The notes: generated by a model not told the origin, from the letters alone. A stretch of 64,000 nucleotides of DNA from Terrisporobacter vanillatitrophus (GCF_051148895.1 NZ_CP154625.1:3658001-3722000); one strand, 5' to 3'; positions 35,454 to 45,063 are shown, counted from the first letter of the stretch. Made by a program: numbers and translations.

Positions 35454-36845
35454 TTATAAAGATGATGGTACTGAGTGAACGCATTCTCCATGAACATCAT
35501 GTAATGCTTCCATAATACCTTCTGATAAGCTTGGATGTGCATGTATTACTCTTCCTACATCCTTAGCTTTTAGTCCTAAACCTACTGCTAGAGATAATTC
35601 AGTTAATAAGTCTGTACAATGAGGTCCTACTAAAGTTGCTCCTATTATTACATCATCTTTATCAACTAATACTTTGATAAATCCTTGTAATTTTCCGATT
35701 GCTTTAGCTTTACCTAAACCTCTAAAGTCAAATTTACCAACATGATATTCTACGCCTTCAGCTTTTAATTCATCTTCTGTTTTACCTACACCTGCTACTT
35801 CAGGTTCTGTATATACACAACTTGGGATAGATTTATAATTAACTGTTTCGCCATTTCCTTTTACTGCATTTTCTGCAGCTACCATACCTTCAGCAGATGC
35901 AACGTGTGCAAGCATTGCCCCTGGTATAATATCACCTATAGCGTAAACACCTTCAAGATTTGTTTCCATATATTCATTTACTTCAATGAATCCTCTGTCA
36001 GTCATTTTAACACCAGCTTCAGCTACACCAGAGTTAGCTAAGTTTGGTTTTCTTCCTGTACAAAGTAATACTACTTCTGCTTCTAAAGATTTGCCGTTAT
36101 TTAAGTTAAGTTTAACCATGTCATCACTAACTTCAAAACTGTCAGTTGCAACATTACACATAACTTTTATTTTGTCTTTCTTGAATTGTCTTGCAAGAGC
36201 TTTAGCACCGTCTGAATCCATTCTTCCTAATATTTGTGGAAGAACTTCTATTATAGTTACTTTAGTTCCTAGTGAAGAATAGAATTGACCTATTTCAGAT
36301 CCTATAACTCCTCCACCTATAATAACTAAAGATTTTGGTAATTTTTCTAAACTTAATACTTCATCAGAAGTTATAACATTCTTACCATTGTAAGGCATGA
36401 ATGGGAATACTGTAGGTATAGAACCGTTAGCTAATATTATTTTATCAGCTTTAACTTCTTCTACACTTCCATCATCTTTAGTAACTTCTATAGTATTTTT
36501 ATCAATTAGTTTTCCAAATCCATCTATTTTTTTAACTCCTCTTTTATCGAAAAGGAATTGGATTCCTGCAACTAATTCATCAGTTACTTTTTGTTTTCTA
36601 GCTACTATAGCTTCAAAATCAGGTTTAATTTCCCCTTCTACATTAATACCAAAATTTTTAGCCTCTTGAACTGTTCTTAATACATCACTAGAAGCTAATA
36701 ATGCTTTAGTTGGTATACAACCAACATTTAAGCAAGTTCCACCTAGTTTATTTTTTTCTATTACTGTTACTTCAGCACCAAGCATAGCTGCTTTTAAAGC
36801 TGCTACATATCCTCCTGGGCCACCACCAATTACTGCAACTTTCAT
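35454..36845 (-). CDS. lpdA: Dihydrolipoyl dehydrogenase within the Wood-Ljungdahl cluster
   Basis: A 463-residue flavoprotein disulfide reductase. The FAD motif 'GGGPGG' is at 7-12, the redox disulfide C38-C43 in 'GGTCLNVGCIP', a second dinucleotide motif in 'VIIGGGVIGSEIGQ', and the C-terminal His-Glu site in 'HAHPSLSEGIMEAL'. There is no N-terminal lipoyl domain. The likely lipoyl partner is GcvH in the same operon; the pair could exchange electrons between NAD(H) and lipoate, but its role in acetogenesis is not settled. The longest frame starts at TTG two codons earlier; the ATG at 36845 is better placed behind TGGGGGATT. Confidence 0.94.
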   Translation of the reverse strand: MKVAVIGGGPGGYVAALKAAMLGAEVTVIEKNKLGGTCLNVGCIPTKALLASSDVLRTVQEAKNFGINVEGEIKPDFEAIVARKQKVTDELVAGIQFLFDKRGVKKIDGFGKLIDKNTIEVTKDDGSVEEVKADKIILANGSIPTVFPFMPYNGKNVITSDEVLSLEKLPKSLVIIGGGVIGSEIGQFYSSLGTKVTIIEVLPQILGRMDSDGAKALARQFKKDKIKVMCNVATDSFEVSDDMVKLNLNNGKSLEAEVVLLCTGRKPNLANSGVAEAGVKMTDRGFIEVNEYMETNLEGVYAIGDIIPGAMLAHVASAEGMVAAENAVKGNGETVNYKSIPSCVYTEPEVAGVGKTEDELKAEGVEYHVGKFDFRGLGKAKAIGKLQGFIKVLVDKDDVIIGATLVGPHCTDLLTELSLAVGLGLKAKDVGRVIHAHPSLSEGIMEALHDVHGECVHSVPSSL

Positions 36846-36878
36846 GTTCAATCCCCCATTTAACCTAAAACAAAATTT

Positions 36879-37760
36879 TTATAACCCTGCTTCATCTAAT
36901 ATTTTTGGAACATTCTCTTCTGCACCAATTGCCATTATATGTACACCGTCGCATAAGTTTTCTTCTTTAAGCTGTTTAATAAATTCTCCAGCCATCTTAA
37001 TACCTTCTTGTACATAATTACCTTTACCAGCTGCTTTTAATCTTTCTATTTGATCATCTGGAACAAATATACCAGGAACATTAGCCGTCATAAACTTAGC
37101 CATTCCAGGTGATTTTAATGGAACTATACCAGCCATAATTTTACAATCAAGGTCTTTAGTAAGTTCTCTAAACTTTCTCATATGCTCTATATCATAAACT
37201 GCTTGAGTTTGGAAAAATTTTGCTCCAGCTTTTATTTTCTTTTTCATTTTTAATATTTGAACATCTATCGGATCATATTCCGGTGTAACACAAGCTCCTA
37301 AATAGAAGTTTGTTTTTCCTTGTAATTCTAGCCCAACACTATCTGTTCCTGCATTTAATGTAGATGCTGTTTTTAATATACTTACAGAATCTAAATCATA
37401 TACTGGTTTAGCTTTTGGATGATCCCCTACACTTGTATGGTCTCCTGTTAATGCTAATAAATTATCTATTCCGAATACACCAGCAGAAAGCATTTCACCT
37501 TCTATTGCGATTCTATTTCTATCTCTACCAGTAATTTGTATAACTGGCTCTAGTCCTATATCTTTTAATAATTTACATGTTGCAAGAGATGTTGCTCTCA
37601 TTACAGCCGATTGGAAATCTGTTACGTTTGCAGCATGAACTCTTCCAACGCATAATTTAGCACATTCTATTAAGTGAGAAAGATCTGTACCTTTTGGTGG
37701 TGCCATCTCTGCAGTTACAGCGAATTCTCCTCTTTCAAATGCTTCTTGTAACTTACTCAT
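36879..37760 (-). CDS. metF: Methylenetetrahydrofolate reductase, MetF subunit
   Basis: A 293-residue TIM-barrel flavoenzyme reducing methylene-THF to methyl-THF. Typical segments are 'EFAVTAEMAPPKGTDLSHL', 'ALTGDHTSVGDHPKAKPVYD' and 'KAGAKFFQTQAVYD'. Acetogens pair it with MetV, whose gene lies directly upstream. No rnfC2-like gene is present, so it resembles the MetVF rather than the MetVF-RnfC2 type. AAGGGGGAT before the ATG. Confidence 0.95.
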   Translation of the reverse strand: MSKLQEAFERGEFAVTAEMAPPKGTDLSHLIECAKLCVGRVHAANVTDFQSAVMRATSLATCKLLKDIGLEPVIQITGRDRNRIAIEGEMLSAGVFGIDNLLALTGDHTSVGDHPKAKPVYDLDSVSILKTASTLNAGTDSVGLELQGKTNFYLGACVTPEYDPIDVQILKMKKKIKAGAKFFQTQAVYDIEHMRKFRELTKDLDCKIMAGIVPLKSPGMAKFMTANVPGIFVPDDQIERLKAAGKGNYVQEGIKMAGEFIKQLKEENLCDGVHIMAIGAEENVPKILDEAGL

Positions 37761-37792
37761 GAAAATAATCCCCCTTTAATAACCTTTACTTC

Positions 37793-38467
37793 TTAGGCTT
37801 CAGCCTCAGCTTTTTTATTTACATTGTGTCGTCTTGGATTAAGTTGTTTAGAATAATCTTTTGGTTCTCTAACTTCTAATAAATTATCTAATTGGTCTAA
37901 TGACTTAAGTCTGTCATAGATCATCACCCATGCACATTCATTGTCAGGGCTAACTTCACATTTACCATTTTTAGCTCCACCACATGCACCGTTTATTAAA
38001 CCTTTTGCACACATAGTAACTGGACAAATTCCACCAGTCCAACCAAGTTCACATTCTCCACATGCTTTACAAGCTTCTTCAAATTGACCAACTCTTTCTA
38101 CTTCACCTATAAATAAAGTATTATTAGCTGGATAAACAGGAATATTTTGTTTTTTTGTGTTTTTAACTATAGTCTGAGTTCCATCTCCACATGCTAATGA
38201 TAATATTGCATCAGCATCCTTTAATTCATCTTTCAATCCTTTAAATTCTTTTTTCCCTAATAATAAGTTACAAGCTGTATCTGGAAGTAAGTACCCTAAT
38301 ACTTCTTTTCCTTCAGCTTCTAATAAAGCTTTCATTTCCTGTAATTCAGGCTCACCACCAGTTTTACTAGCAGCTGCACATTGGTTACATCCTACTAATA
38401 TAACCTTTTTAGCATCTTTTAAAAATCCTAGTATTTCAGCCATTGGTTTTCTATCAGAAATTACCAT
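37793..38467 (-). CDS. metV: Methylenetetrahydrofolate reductase, MetV (zinc/Cys-rich) subunit
   Basis: A 224-residue protein with a Cys-rich second half: C133, C136, C139, C148, C153, C162, C170 and C178, plus CNQC at 27-30. This matches MetV, the iron-sulfur partner of MetF in acetogens. It likely passes electrons to the MetF flavin; the donor is not known from this window. The C-terminus is Lys/Glu/Ala-rich. Start ATG with GGGGGGAAA; gene order folD-metV-metF. Confidence 0.92.
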   Translation of the reverse strand: MVISDRKPMAEILGFLKDAKKVILVGCNQCAAASKTGGEPELQEMKALLEAEGKEVLGYLLPDTACNLLLGKKEFKGLKDELKDADAILSLACGDGTQTIVKNTKKQNIPVYPANNTLFIGEVERVGQFEEACKACGECELGWTGGICPVTMCAKGLINGACGGAKNGKCEVSPDNECAWVMIYDRLKSLDQLDNLLEVREPKDYSKQLNPRRHNVNKKAEAEA

Positions 38468-38516
38468 AGATATTTTCCCCCCAAAGTTTTACTATTTCAA
38501 ATACATATTGAGTCTA

Positions 38517-39374
38517 TTACATGTTGTTTTGTTGTTTACATGCTTTTATTACATGTTTAGCAAGTATAGAAGTTGTTACTGAACCAACACCTGCTGGAAC
38601 TGGAGTTACCATTGATGCTTTTCCAACAACATCATCAGTATCAACATCTCCACAAATTCCTCCGCCTTCTGGCTTAGCATTTATACCAACATCTATTACT
38701 ACTGCACCTTCTTTAACATAGTCAGCAGTAACCATTCTAGCTCTACCAACACCTGCAACTAATACATCTGCATCAGCACAAACTTTTGGTAAGTCTTTAG
38801 TTTTTGAGTGGCAAATTGTAACTGTAGCATTTTCACCAAGTAATAACATAGATACTGGTTTACCTACTACCATTGATCTGCCTAATACAACTACATTAGC
38901 TCCTTTTAGTGGAACATTATAATGTTTTAATATTTCCACAACTGCTGTAGGAGTACATGGAGGGAATCCAGTTTTATCTCCTTCCATTAATTTTGCAGTG
39001 TTCATAGGACTAAAACAATCAACATCTTTTTCTGGTGCTATAACATTTTTTATTACTTCTTCGTCTATACCTTCTGGTAATGGTCTAAAAGTTAATATTC
39101 CATGTACTGAAGAGTCATTATTTAATTTTTGTAATGTTTCTATGTATTGTTCTTGAGTTGTTCCATCTGCTAACTCAGTAACTTCTGTTGTAATTCCTAT
39201 TGTTTCACATTTTTTAAGAGCTCCTTTTTCATAAGAAAGGTCATTAGGTTTTGCACCAACTCTTAAAATAGCTAGTTTAGGTTGTATACCATCTTTAACT
39301 AAGGCTTCACATTCACCTTTTAACACTTCACTAAGTGCGTCTCCAACTGGTTTACCTTTAATAATTTCTCCCAC
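38517..39374 (-). CDS. folD: Bifunctional methylene-THF dehydrogenase/methenyl-THF cyclohydrolase FolD
   Basis: A 285-residue enzyme. The substrate motif is seen in 'NDLSYEKGALKKCETIGI' with the catalytic Lys, and the NADP-binding region in 'VVVLGRSMVVGKPVSMLLL' and 'ATVTICHSKTKDL'. Family-typical length. The start is GTG, with GGGAGGAG ahead. FchA encoded upstream makes methenyl-THF, so the dehydrogenase step may be the main use here. Confidence 0.96.
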   Translation of the reverse strand: MGEIIKGKPVGDALSEVLKGECEALVKDGIQPKLAILRVGAKPNDLSYEKGALKKCETIGITTEVTELADGTTQEQYIETLQKLNNDSSVHGILTFRPLPEGIDEEVIKNVIAPEKDVDCFSPMNTAKLMEGDKTGFPPCTPTAVVEILKHYNVPLKGANVVVLGRSMVVGKPVSMLLLGENATVTICHSKTKDLPKVCADADVLVAGVGRARMVTADYVKEGAVVIDVGINAKPEGGGICGDVDTDDVVGKASMVTPVPAGVGSVTTSILAKHVIKACKQQNNM

Positions 39375-39494
39375 TCTGTTTCTCCTCCCACATTTCTAAA
39401 GATTATTTTCCGTATTGTCATTAATTAAATTATATACTTATCTTATTATCTTCGCTTTTATATAAATAGTTTTGTATAAAAATATATTTTTATT

Positions 39495-40127
39495 TTATCC
39501 TAAAGCAACTAATACTTTTTGATATACTTCATCACAAATTTTAACTCCGTCTTGTACCAATTGATTACATTCTTTTTCTATTTTCTCTGCATATTCTCTA
39601 TCTTTCATTGAATTAACATTGATTATTACATTTAATTGTCCTGATAATATGGCCGCTCTTAAGCACTGAACTCCACATCCTACATCACTTATTGCAAGTT
39701 TAGAACCTTTATCAACAAGTTCTTCATGTAGTTTTATAGAGTCGAAGCATAATCTAACTATATTCATAGGTACTTCACATGCAACTTTCAAGCATTTTTC
39801 CATTGTTTCAGCTTTATATTGCTTTTCTTCTTCAGTAGAAGTTGGAAGACCATAAGCTTTTGATAATGGATAAAATCCTTCTGCATCTTTATCTATCATA
39901 GATAATAATTCTTCTTCTAGTTTTGCTGCTTTAGCTAGTATTTCTTGAATTGCTTCTTCATACTGAGCATATTTTTTCTTTCCAGTAGTCAAGTTACAAA
40001 CCATACTTCCTAGGGCCATTCCTATGGCTCCAGCAAGTGCAGCTGCTCCTCCGCCTCCAGGTACTGCAGCCTTAGACGCTAATACTTCTATAAAATCCAC
40101 ACAACTTTTTTGTGCCATACTTTCCAT
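39495..40127 (-). CDS. fchA: Formiminotetrahydrofolate cyclodeaminase / methenyl-THF cyclohydrolase (FchA)
   Basis: A 210-residue helical protein with 'VPGGGGAAALAGAIGMALGSMV' near the N-terminus (written here in part), the folate-binding Gly-rich turn of the cyclodeaminase family. In acetogens FchA forms methenyl-THF from formyl-THF. Start ATG at 40127, 11 bases after AAGGAGG; a second ATG three codons later is too far. Lies between fhs and folD. Confidence 0.92.
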   Translation of the reverse strand: MESMAQKSCVDFIEVLASKAAVPGGGGAAALAGAIGMALGSMVCNLTTGKKKYAQYEEAIQEILAKAAKLEEELLSMIDKDAEGFYPLSKAYGLPTSTEEEKQYKAETMEKCLKVACEVPMNIVRLCFDSIKLHEELVDKGSKLAISDVGCGVQCLRAAILSGQLNVIINVNSMKDREYAEKIEKECNQLVQDGVKICDEVYQKVLVALG

Positions 40128-40166
40128 AAGAAATTTTGCCTCCTTAAGTATTCAAGATAATCCCAT

Positions 40167-40197
40167 AGTAGTGCACAAGATAATACTGTGCACTACT
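40167..40197 (-). repeat. Inverted repeat (hairpin) between fhs and fchA
   Basis: AGTAGTGCACA and TGTGCACTACT form a perfect 11-bp stem with a 9-base loop. No T-run follows on the minus strand, so it is not a normal terminator. Confidence 0.75.
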
Positions 40198-40242
40198 TAT
40201 TGTATATTTAATTATGTTAATTTATATTTTTATGTTTTAAGC

Positions 40243-41919
40243 CTAGAATAATCCTGAAATTACTCCGTTTTCATCAACATCTATTCTTTCAGCAGCTGGA
40301 CGTTTTGGAAGACCTGGCATTTTCATTATTTCACCAGTAAGTGCAACAACAAATCCTGCACCAGCAGAAACTGTTACCTGTCTTACTGTAATCTTAAATC
40401 CAGTTGGTCTACCTAATACGTTTAGATCATCAGTTAAAGAATATTGAGTTTTTGCCATACATACTGGCATATTTCCAAATCCTAATCCTTCTAATCTAGC
40501 TAATTCTTTTTTAGCTTGTGGTGTGAAGTTTACACCATCAGCTCCGTATATCTTAGTAGCTATTGCTTCTATTTTTTCTACTAATGTTAACTCATCTTCA
40601 TAGCAGAATTGGAAGTCATTTTCTTGTTCACAAAGTCTTACTACTTCTTCAGCAAGTTCGATTCCACCTTCTCCACCTTTAGCCCATACTTGAGATAAAG
40701 CAACATTAACACCTAATTCTTTACATTTAGCTCTAACTAATTCTACTTCTTCAGGTGCATCAGTTGGGAATTCATTTATAGCAACTACTGCAGGTAATTT
40801 ATAAACTTGAGTTATATTTTCAACATGTTTTAATAAGTTTGGAAGACCAGCTTCTAAAGCTTCTAAGTTAGTTTCATTTAAATCAGCTTTAGCAACTCCA
40901 CCATTGTATTTAAGTGCTCTAACTGTAGCAACTATTATAACAGCATCTGGTTTTAAGTTAGCCATTCTACATTTTATATCTAAGAATTTTTCAGCACCAA
41001 GGTCAGCACCGAATCCACCCTCAGTAACAACATAATCTGCAAAGTGCATAGCCATTCTAGTAGCTATAACAGAGTTACATCCATGAGCTATATTAGCAAA
41101 TGGTCCACCATGTACGAAAGCAGGTGTTCCTTCTAAAGTTTGAACTAAGTTTGGTTTTAAAGCATCTTTTAATAAAGCAGCCATAGCACCATTAGCTTTT
41201 AATTGTTCAGCTGTAACTGGTTGTCCTTCAAAGTTATAACCAACAACTATTCTTCCTAATCTAGCTTTTAAATCCATTATGTCACTTGCTAAACAGAAAG
41301 CAGCCATTACTTCTGAAGCAACTGTTATATCAAATCCATCTTCTCTTGCTATACCATCAGCTCTAGAACCTAAACCATCAACAACATTTCTAAGTTGTCT
41401 ATCGTTCATGTCTACACATCTTCTCCAAGTAATAGTTCTTGAATCTATTCCAAGTTCATTACCTTGATGCATATGGTTGTCTAGCATTGCAGCTAATAAG
41501 TTATTAGCAGCACCTATAGCATGGAAATCACCAGTAAAGTGTAAGTTTATATCTTCCATTGGAACAACTTGAGCATATCCACCACCTGCTGCTCCACCTT
41601 TAATACCAAATACTGGTCCTAAAGAAGGTTCTCTTAATGCAACAAGAACATTTTTACCAAGTTTTTGTAAACCATCAGCAACACCTATAGTAGTAGTTGT
41701 TTTTCCTTCTCCTGCTGGAGTAGGGTTTATAGCCGTAGTTAATATTAACTTAGCTTTTTTACCACCATTGTCTTTTTTTAATAGATTGTAATCTACTTTA
41801 GCTTTGTACTTACCATATAACTCTAAGTCATCCTCTGTTAAACCTAATTTTTTACCTATTTCTCTAATATCTAGAGGTTTTGCTTCTTGAGCAATTTCAA
41901 TATCTGATTTGAATCCCAT
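40243..41919 (-). CDS. fhs: Formate-tetrahydrofolate ligase
   Basis: A 558-residue enzyme that uses ATP to attach formate to THF, the entry step of the methyl branch. The nucleotide loop 'PTPAGEGKT' is at 66-74; 'GDFHAIGAANNLLAAMLDNH' and 'FVHGGPFANIAHGCNSVIAT' are further family blocks. The frame extends five codons to a GTG that is part of the RBS (GGGAGGAAT), so ATG 41919 is used. It follows cooC. Confidence 0.97.
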   Translation of the reverse strand: MGFKSDIEIAQEAKPLDIREIGKKLGLTEDDLELYGKYKAKVDYNLLKKDNGGKKAKLILTTAINPTPAGEGKTTTTIGVADGLQKLGKNVLVALREPSLGPVFGIKGGAAGGGYAQVVPMEDINLHFTGDFHAIGAANNLLAAMLDNHMHQGNELGIDSRTITWRRCVDMNDRQLRNVVDGLGSRADGIAREDGFDITVASEVMAAFCLASDIMDLKARLGRIVVGYNFEGQPVTAEQLKANGAMAALLKDALKPNLVQTLEGTPAFVHGGPFANIAHGCNSVIATRMAMHFADYVVTEGGFGADLGAEKFLDIKCRMANLKPDAVIIVATVRALKYNGGVAKADLNETNLEALEAGLPNLLKHVENITQVYKLPAVVAINEFPTDAPEEVELVRAKCKELGVNVALSQVWAKGGEGGIELAEEVVRLCEQENDFQFCYEDELTLVEKIEAIATKIYGADGVNFTPQAKKELARLEGLGFGNMPVCMAKTQYSLTDDLNVLGRPTGFKITVRQVTVSAGAGFVVALTGEIMKMPGLPKRPAAERIDVDENGVISGLF

Positions 41920-42004
41920 AACTATTCCTCCCACAGTTTTTATAATAAGCAGTAAAAAGTATTTTTTATGTACTATTACTGTTTTAATCTTACTTTATCA
42001 ATTC

Positions 42005-42790
42005 TTAACTGTTATGATTCTTTATTTCAACTAGCTTATTTTTAATAGCTTTTATTTCATTTCTAGTTGCTTCACTTATATCGTAAGGAGATTGGTTTGC
42101 TCTATCTGAATCAATTACTTGTTGATTATAATGAATAAATCCTAAAGCTTCCCCATCTTCAAGATTGCCCTTTATAAACTCAATATCTTCATTATTTCTC
42201 ATTTTATTTCCAACTACGTATACTTTTTTAACACCTATATCATTACCAAGTTTTTTAACTTTTCTATATGTTTGTAAACTTCTTTCACCAGGTTCAACTA
42301 CTACTATAAATGCATCAACACCTTGAGCTGTACCTCTTCCTAAATGCTCAATTCCTGCCTCCATATCCATTACAACAACATCATTGCTTTGTAATATTAG
42401 ATGTGAGCAGAGTCTTTTTAATAGGACATGCTCTGGACATACGCATCCAGATCCTCCTGTATCAACAGTACCTAATGTTAACAATCCTACTCCATTATGC
42501 TCTTTACAATACTTTTCTGGAATATCATCTACTTTTGGATTTAATTTGAACATTTTATTAAAAGTACCTTCACTAGTAGCAGTTCTTTCTGATACTAAGT
42601 TTTTCATTTCAGATATTGGTACGATTGATTCATAGACATCTTTTGGAAAACCTAATGCTAAAGCTAGATTGGCATCTGGATCTGCATCAACAGCCACAAC
42701 TCTAAAGCCTTCATCTGCAAACATTCTTGCTATCATTGAGGAAAAAGTTGTCTTACCTACCCCACCTTTTCCTGTTATTGCTATTTTCAT
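42005..42790 (-). CDS. cooC: CO dehydrogenase maturation ATPase CooC
   Basis: A 261-residue P-loop ATPase starting MKIAITGKGGVGKTT, with the P-loop at 7-14. The CXC metal-binding motif is in 'GGSGCVCPEHVLL', matching CooC1 of Carboxydothermus. It inserts nickel into the C-cluster of CooS, whose gene is directly upstream. The ATG at 42790 is chosen because GAGGGAG is five bases before it; an ATG four codons earlier lies inside the RBS region. Confidence 0.93.
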   Translation of the reverse strand: MKIAITGKGGVGKTTFSSMIARMFADEGFRVVAVDADPDANLALALGFPKDVYESIVPISEMKNLVSERTATSEGTFNKMFKLNPKVDDIPEKYCKEHNGVGLLTLGTVDTGGSGCVCPEHVLLKRLCSHLILQSNDVVVMDMEAGIEHLGRGTAQGVDAFIVVVEPGERSLQTYRKVKKLGNDIGVKKVYVVGNKMRNNEDIEFIKGNLEDGEALGFIHYNQQVIDSDRANQSPYDISEATRNEIKAIKNKLVEIKNHNS

Positions 42791-42864
42791 ATTCTCCCTC
42801 ATCTCCCGTCCTTAGTGTATTGTCTTAAATTTAATAAAAAGCTAATTTTTATCTAAATACATAC

Positions 42865-42905
42865 AGTTAGTTTATTGTTAATTGAATATTAACAATAAAC
42901 TAACT
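42865..42905 (-). repeat. Perfect 18-bp inverted repeat between cooS and cooC
   Basis: Two 18-base arms, AGTTAGTTTATTGTTAAT and its exact reverse complement, surround a 5-base loop (TGAAT on the plus strand). No T-run follows on the minus strand. It would form a very stable hairpin at the 3' side of cooS mRNA. Confidence 0.85.
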
Positions 42906-42934
42906 TTTATTAATTTAATTTTTTAAATTATTTA

Positions 42935-44893
42935 TTATTCAGCAGCTACTTCTGCTAATCTTTTATCTAAAACTTTTTCTTGATATAAAGCTTCAAATGC
43001 TGGACGTTTAGCTTCTATATCATCCATTATCATCTTAGCTAATTCTTCTGCATTTTCATTTACATGGAAACAAGCTCCAACTTTGTCTTTTAATTCTCCA
43101 CATAATATTTCAACAGCTCTTGAAGAACCTGTAACCGGAGGCATAACTCCTAAATAAGTATCTATACCATTTGCTACAACATAATTACCTATAGCTATGG
43201 CTTTTTCTGACATCCATTCTGGAGCACAACCAGCAACTGGAAGATCTGGTATATCCATTCCTAACATATTAGCAACTAATGTACATACATTTATTATACG
43301 AGAGTTATCAACACAAGATCCTAAATGTATTACTGGAGGTATATCAACTAATTCACAAACTGTCGCTAAACCTTTTCCTGCATATTTAGGTGCATTTTCT
43401 TTTAACATTAATCCATTTTTAGCTGCTGCAGAAGCACCACAACCTGTAGTTACTACTAAGAAATCATTTTTAATTAACTCTTTTATTATAGTTAAATGAT
43501 TGTAATTAGATGGTGTTTTAGCATTATTACATCCAACAACACCTACAACCCCTCTTATTACACCTGATGCAAGAACATCTACTAATGGTTTTAATGTATC
43601 CATTTCATCTATTTGAGTATTAACAACATTATTTAATTGTCCAACTATAGCTTCTTCAGCATATCCAACCATACCTTCTGATTTTAAATCTGGAACTAAA
43701 ACTTTAGAAGCATCTCTATTTTTAAAGTTCATTATAGCTTCTCTAACTATAGTTTTAGCATCTTCCATTGCTGTCTCTTCATGGAATTCCATGTGAGTAG
43801 CTCCAGTTATTCTAGCCTTTGGAGATGTAGTTATAAATTTAGTATGATAATGACTAGATAATTCAGGTAATGCTGGGAATATACATTGAACGTCAACTAC
43901 CATGGCTTCAACAGCTCCAGTTATTATAGCTAGTTCTTGTTGATGGAAGTCACCAGCTATTTTAACACCATGTCTCATAGTTAATTCATTACCTGTACAG
44001 CATATACCAGATAAAGTTATTCCATCTGCTCCAACTTCTTTAGCTAATTCTTGCATTTCTGGTAATTCAGAAGCAGCAACTATCATTTCTGATAATGTTG
44101 GTTCGTGTCCATGAAGAATTATATTTACATTATTTCCTGCTAATACATTTAAGTTTGCTTCAGTATGTACTGGTTTTGGAGTACCAAACATAATATCTGA
44201 TAATATTGTACCAATTGAAGATCCAACCCAGTCACCTAAAGAGCATCTCATACCAGTAAGAATTAGCGATTCTATATCAGAACAACATCCTATATGAGTA
44301 GCATGCATTACTGTAGCTACTTCTCTATCTATAGCTCTTACTTCTATACCTAACTTTTTCCATAGATCTTGTCTAGCTTGTGTAGCTCTTTTTAACATTT
44401 TTGAAGTTCCGAAAGGTCTACCAAATTCCATTAAACATTCTTCAGCTACTTCATGAGCTAAGTCATATATATCTTTACCTTCAGATTCAATTCCTAAGAA
44501 TTGAGCAAAGTCCTTTAGTTTTTGTGGTTCTTTTATTTGATAATCTCCACCAGGATTAGTTAATGCTAATGTATGAGTTATATCTCTAGCATGGTCTGAA
44601 TGGGCAGCAGCACCAGCAGCACACATTCTTGCAAAGTTTCTACCAACTATAGTATGCTCATCAGCACCACAAAGTCCTCTTGGAGTTTTAGCACTTATTC
44701 TACATGGTCCCATACCACAGTTTCTACAACATACACCTTGAAGACCGAAACCACATTGAACTTTGTATCCTAATTTTCTTTTATACATAGTTTCAACGCC
44801 ATCTTTTTCAGCCTTTTCTATTAATACCTTACTATTTAAGTCAACTGTCATGTTTTGCATTTGCTCAAGAACATTAATATCTTTTTTTTCCAT
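42935..44893 (-). CDS. cooS: Anaerobic carbon-monoxide dehydrogenase catalytic subunit CooS
   Basis: A 652-residue Ni-Fe-S enzyme that interconverts CO2 and CO. N-terminal cysteines C47 and C55 (D-cluster) and C56, C59, C64, C75 (B-cluster) are seen in 'VQCGFGLQGVCCRNCGMGPC' and the text after it. C-cluster ligands lie in 'GICCTGNELTMRHG', 'VVGCNNAK', 'TTGCGASA' and 'HLGSCVDNSRI'. The frame runs 17 codons further up, but AGAGGGGAAA precedes the ATG at 44893. First gene of the Wood-Ljungdahl operon; its product would pass CO to AcsB. Confidence 0.96.
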   Translation of the reverse strand: MEKKDINVLEQMQNMTVDLNSKVLIEKAEKDGVETMYKRKLGYKVQCGFGLQGVCCRNCGMGPCRISAKTPRGLCGADEHTIVGRNFARMCAAGAAAHSDHARDITHTLALTNPGGDYQIKEPQKLKDFAQFLGIESEGKDIYDLAHEVAEECLMEFGRPFGTSKMLKRATQARQDLWKKLGIEVRAIDREVATVMHATHIGCCSDIESLILTGMRCSLGDWVGSSIGTILSDIMFGTPKPVHTEANLNVLAGNNVNIILHGHEPTLSEMIVAASELPEMQELAKEVGADGITLSGICCTGNELTMRHGVKIAGDFHQQELAIITGAVEAMVVDVQCIFPALPELSSHYHTKFITTSPKARITGATHMEFHEETAMEDAKTIVREAIMNFKNRDASKVLVPDLKSEGMVGYAEEAIVGQLNNVVNTQIDEMDTLKPLVDVLASGVIRGVVGVVGCNNAKTPSNYNHLTIIKELIKNDFLVVTTGCGASAAAKNGLMLKENAPKYAGKGLATVCELVDIPPVIHLGSCVDNSRIINVCTLVANMLGMDIPDLPVAGCAPEWMSEKAIAIGNYVVANGIDTYLGVMPPVTGSSRAVEILCGELKDKVGACFHVNENAEELAKMIMDDIEAKRPAFEALYQEKVLDKRLAEVAAE

Positions 44894-45063
44894 ATTCTTT
44901 TTCCCCTCTTTGTGTAATTTTTTAACCCTATTTTGAAACAACAAAAAGATGCCTTAAGTATATATTTCAATATATTTAAAAAAATATATGATAAACAAAA
45001 TTATTAGGAGATTGTCCTACTAATTTAAAAAAATTAATTTTTTCACAAGCATAGACATAATTT

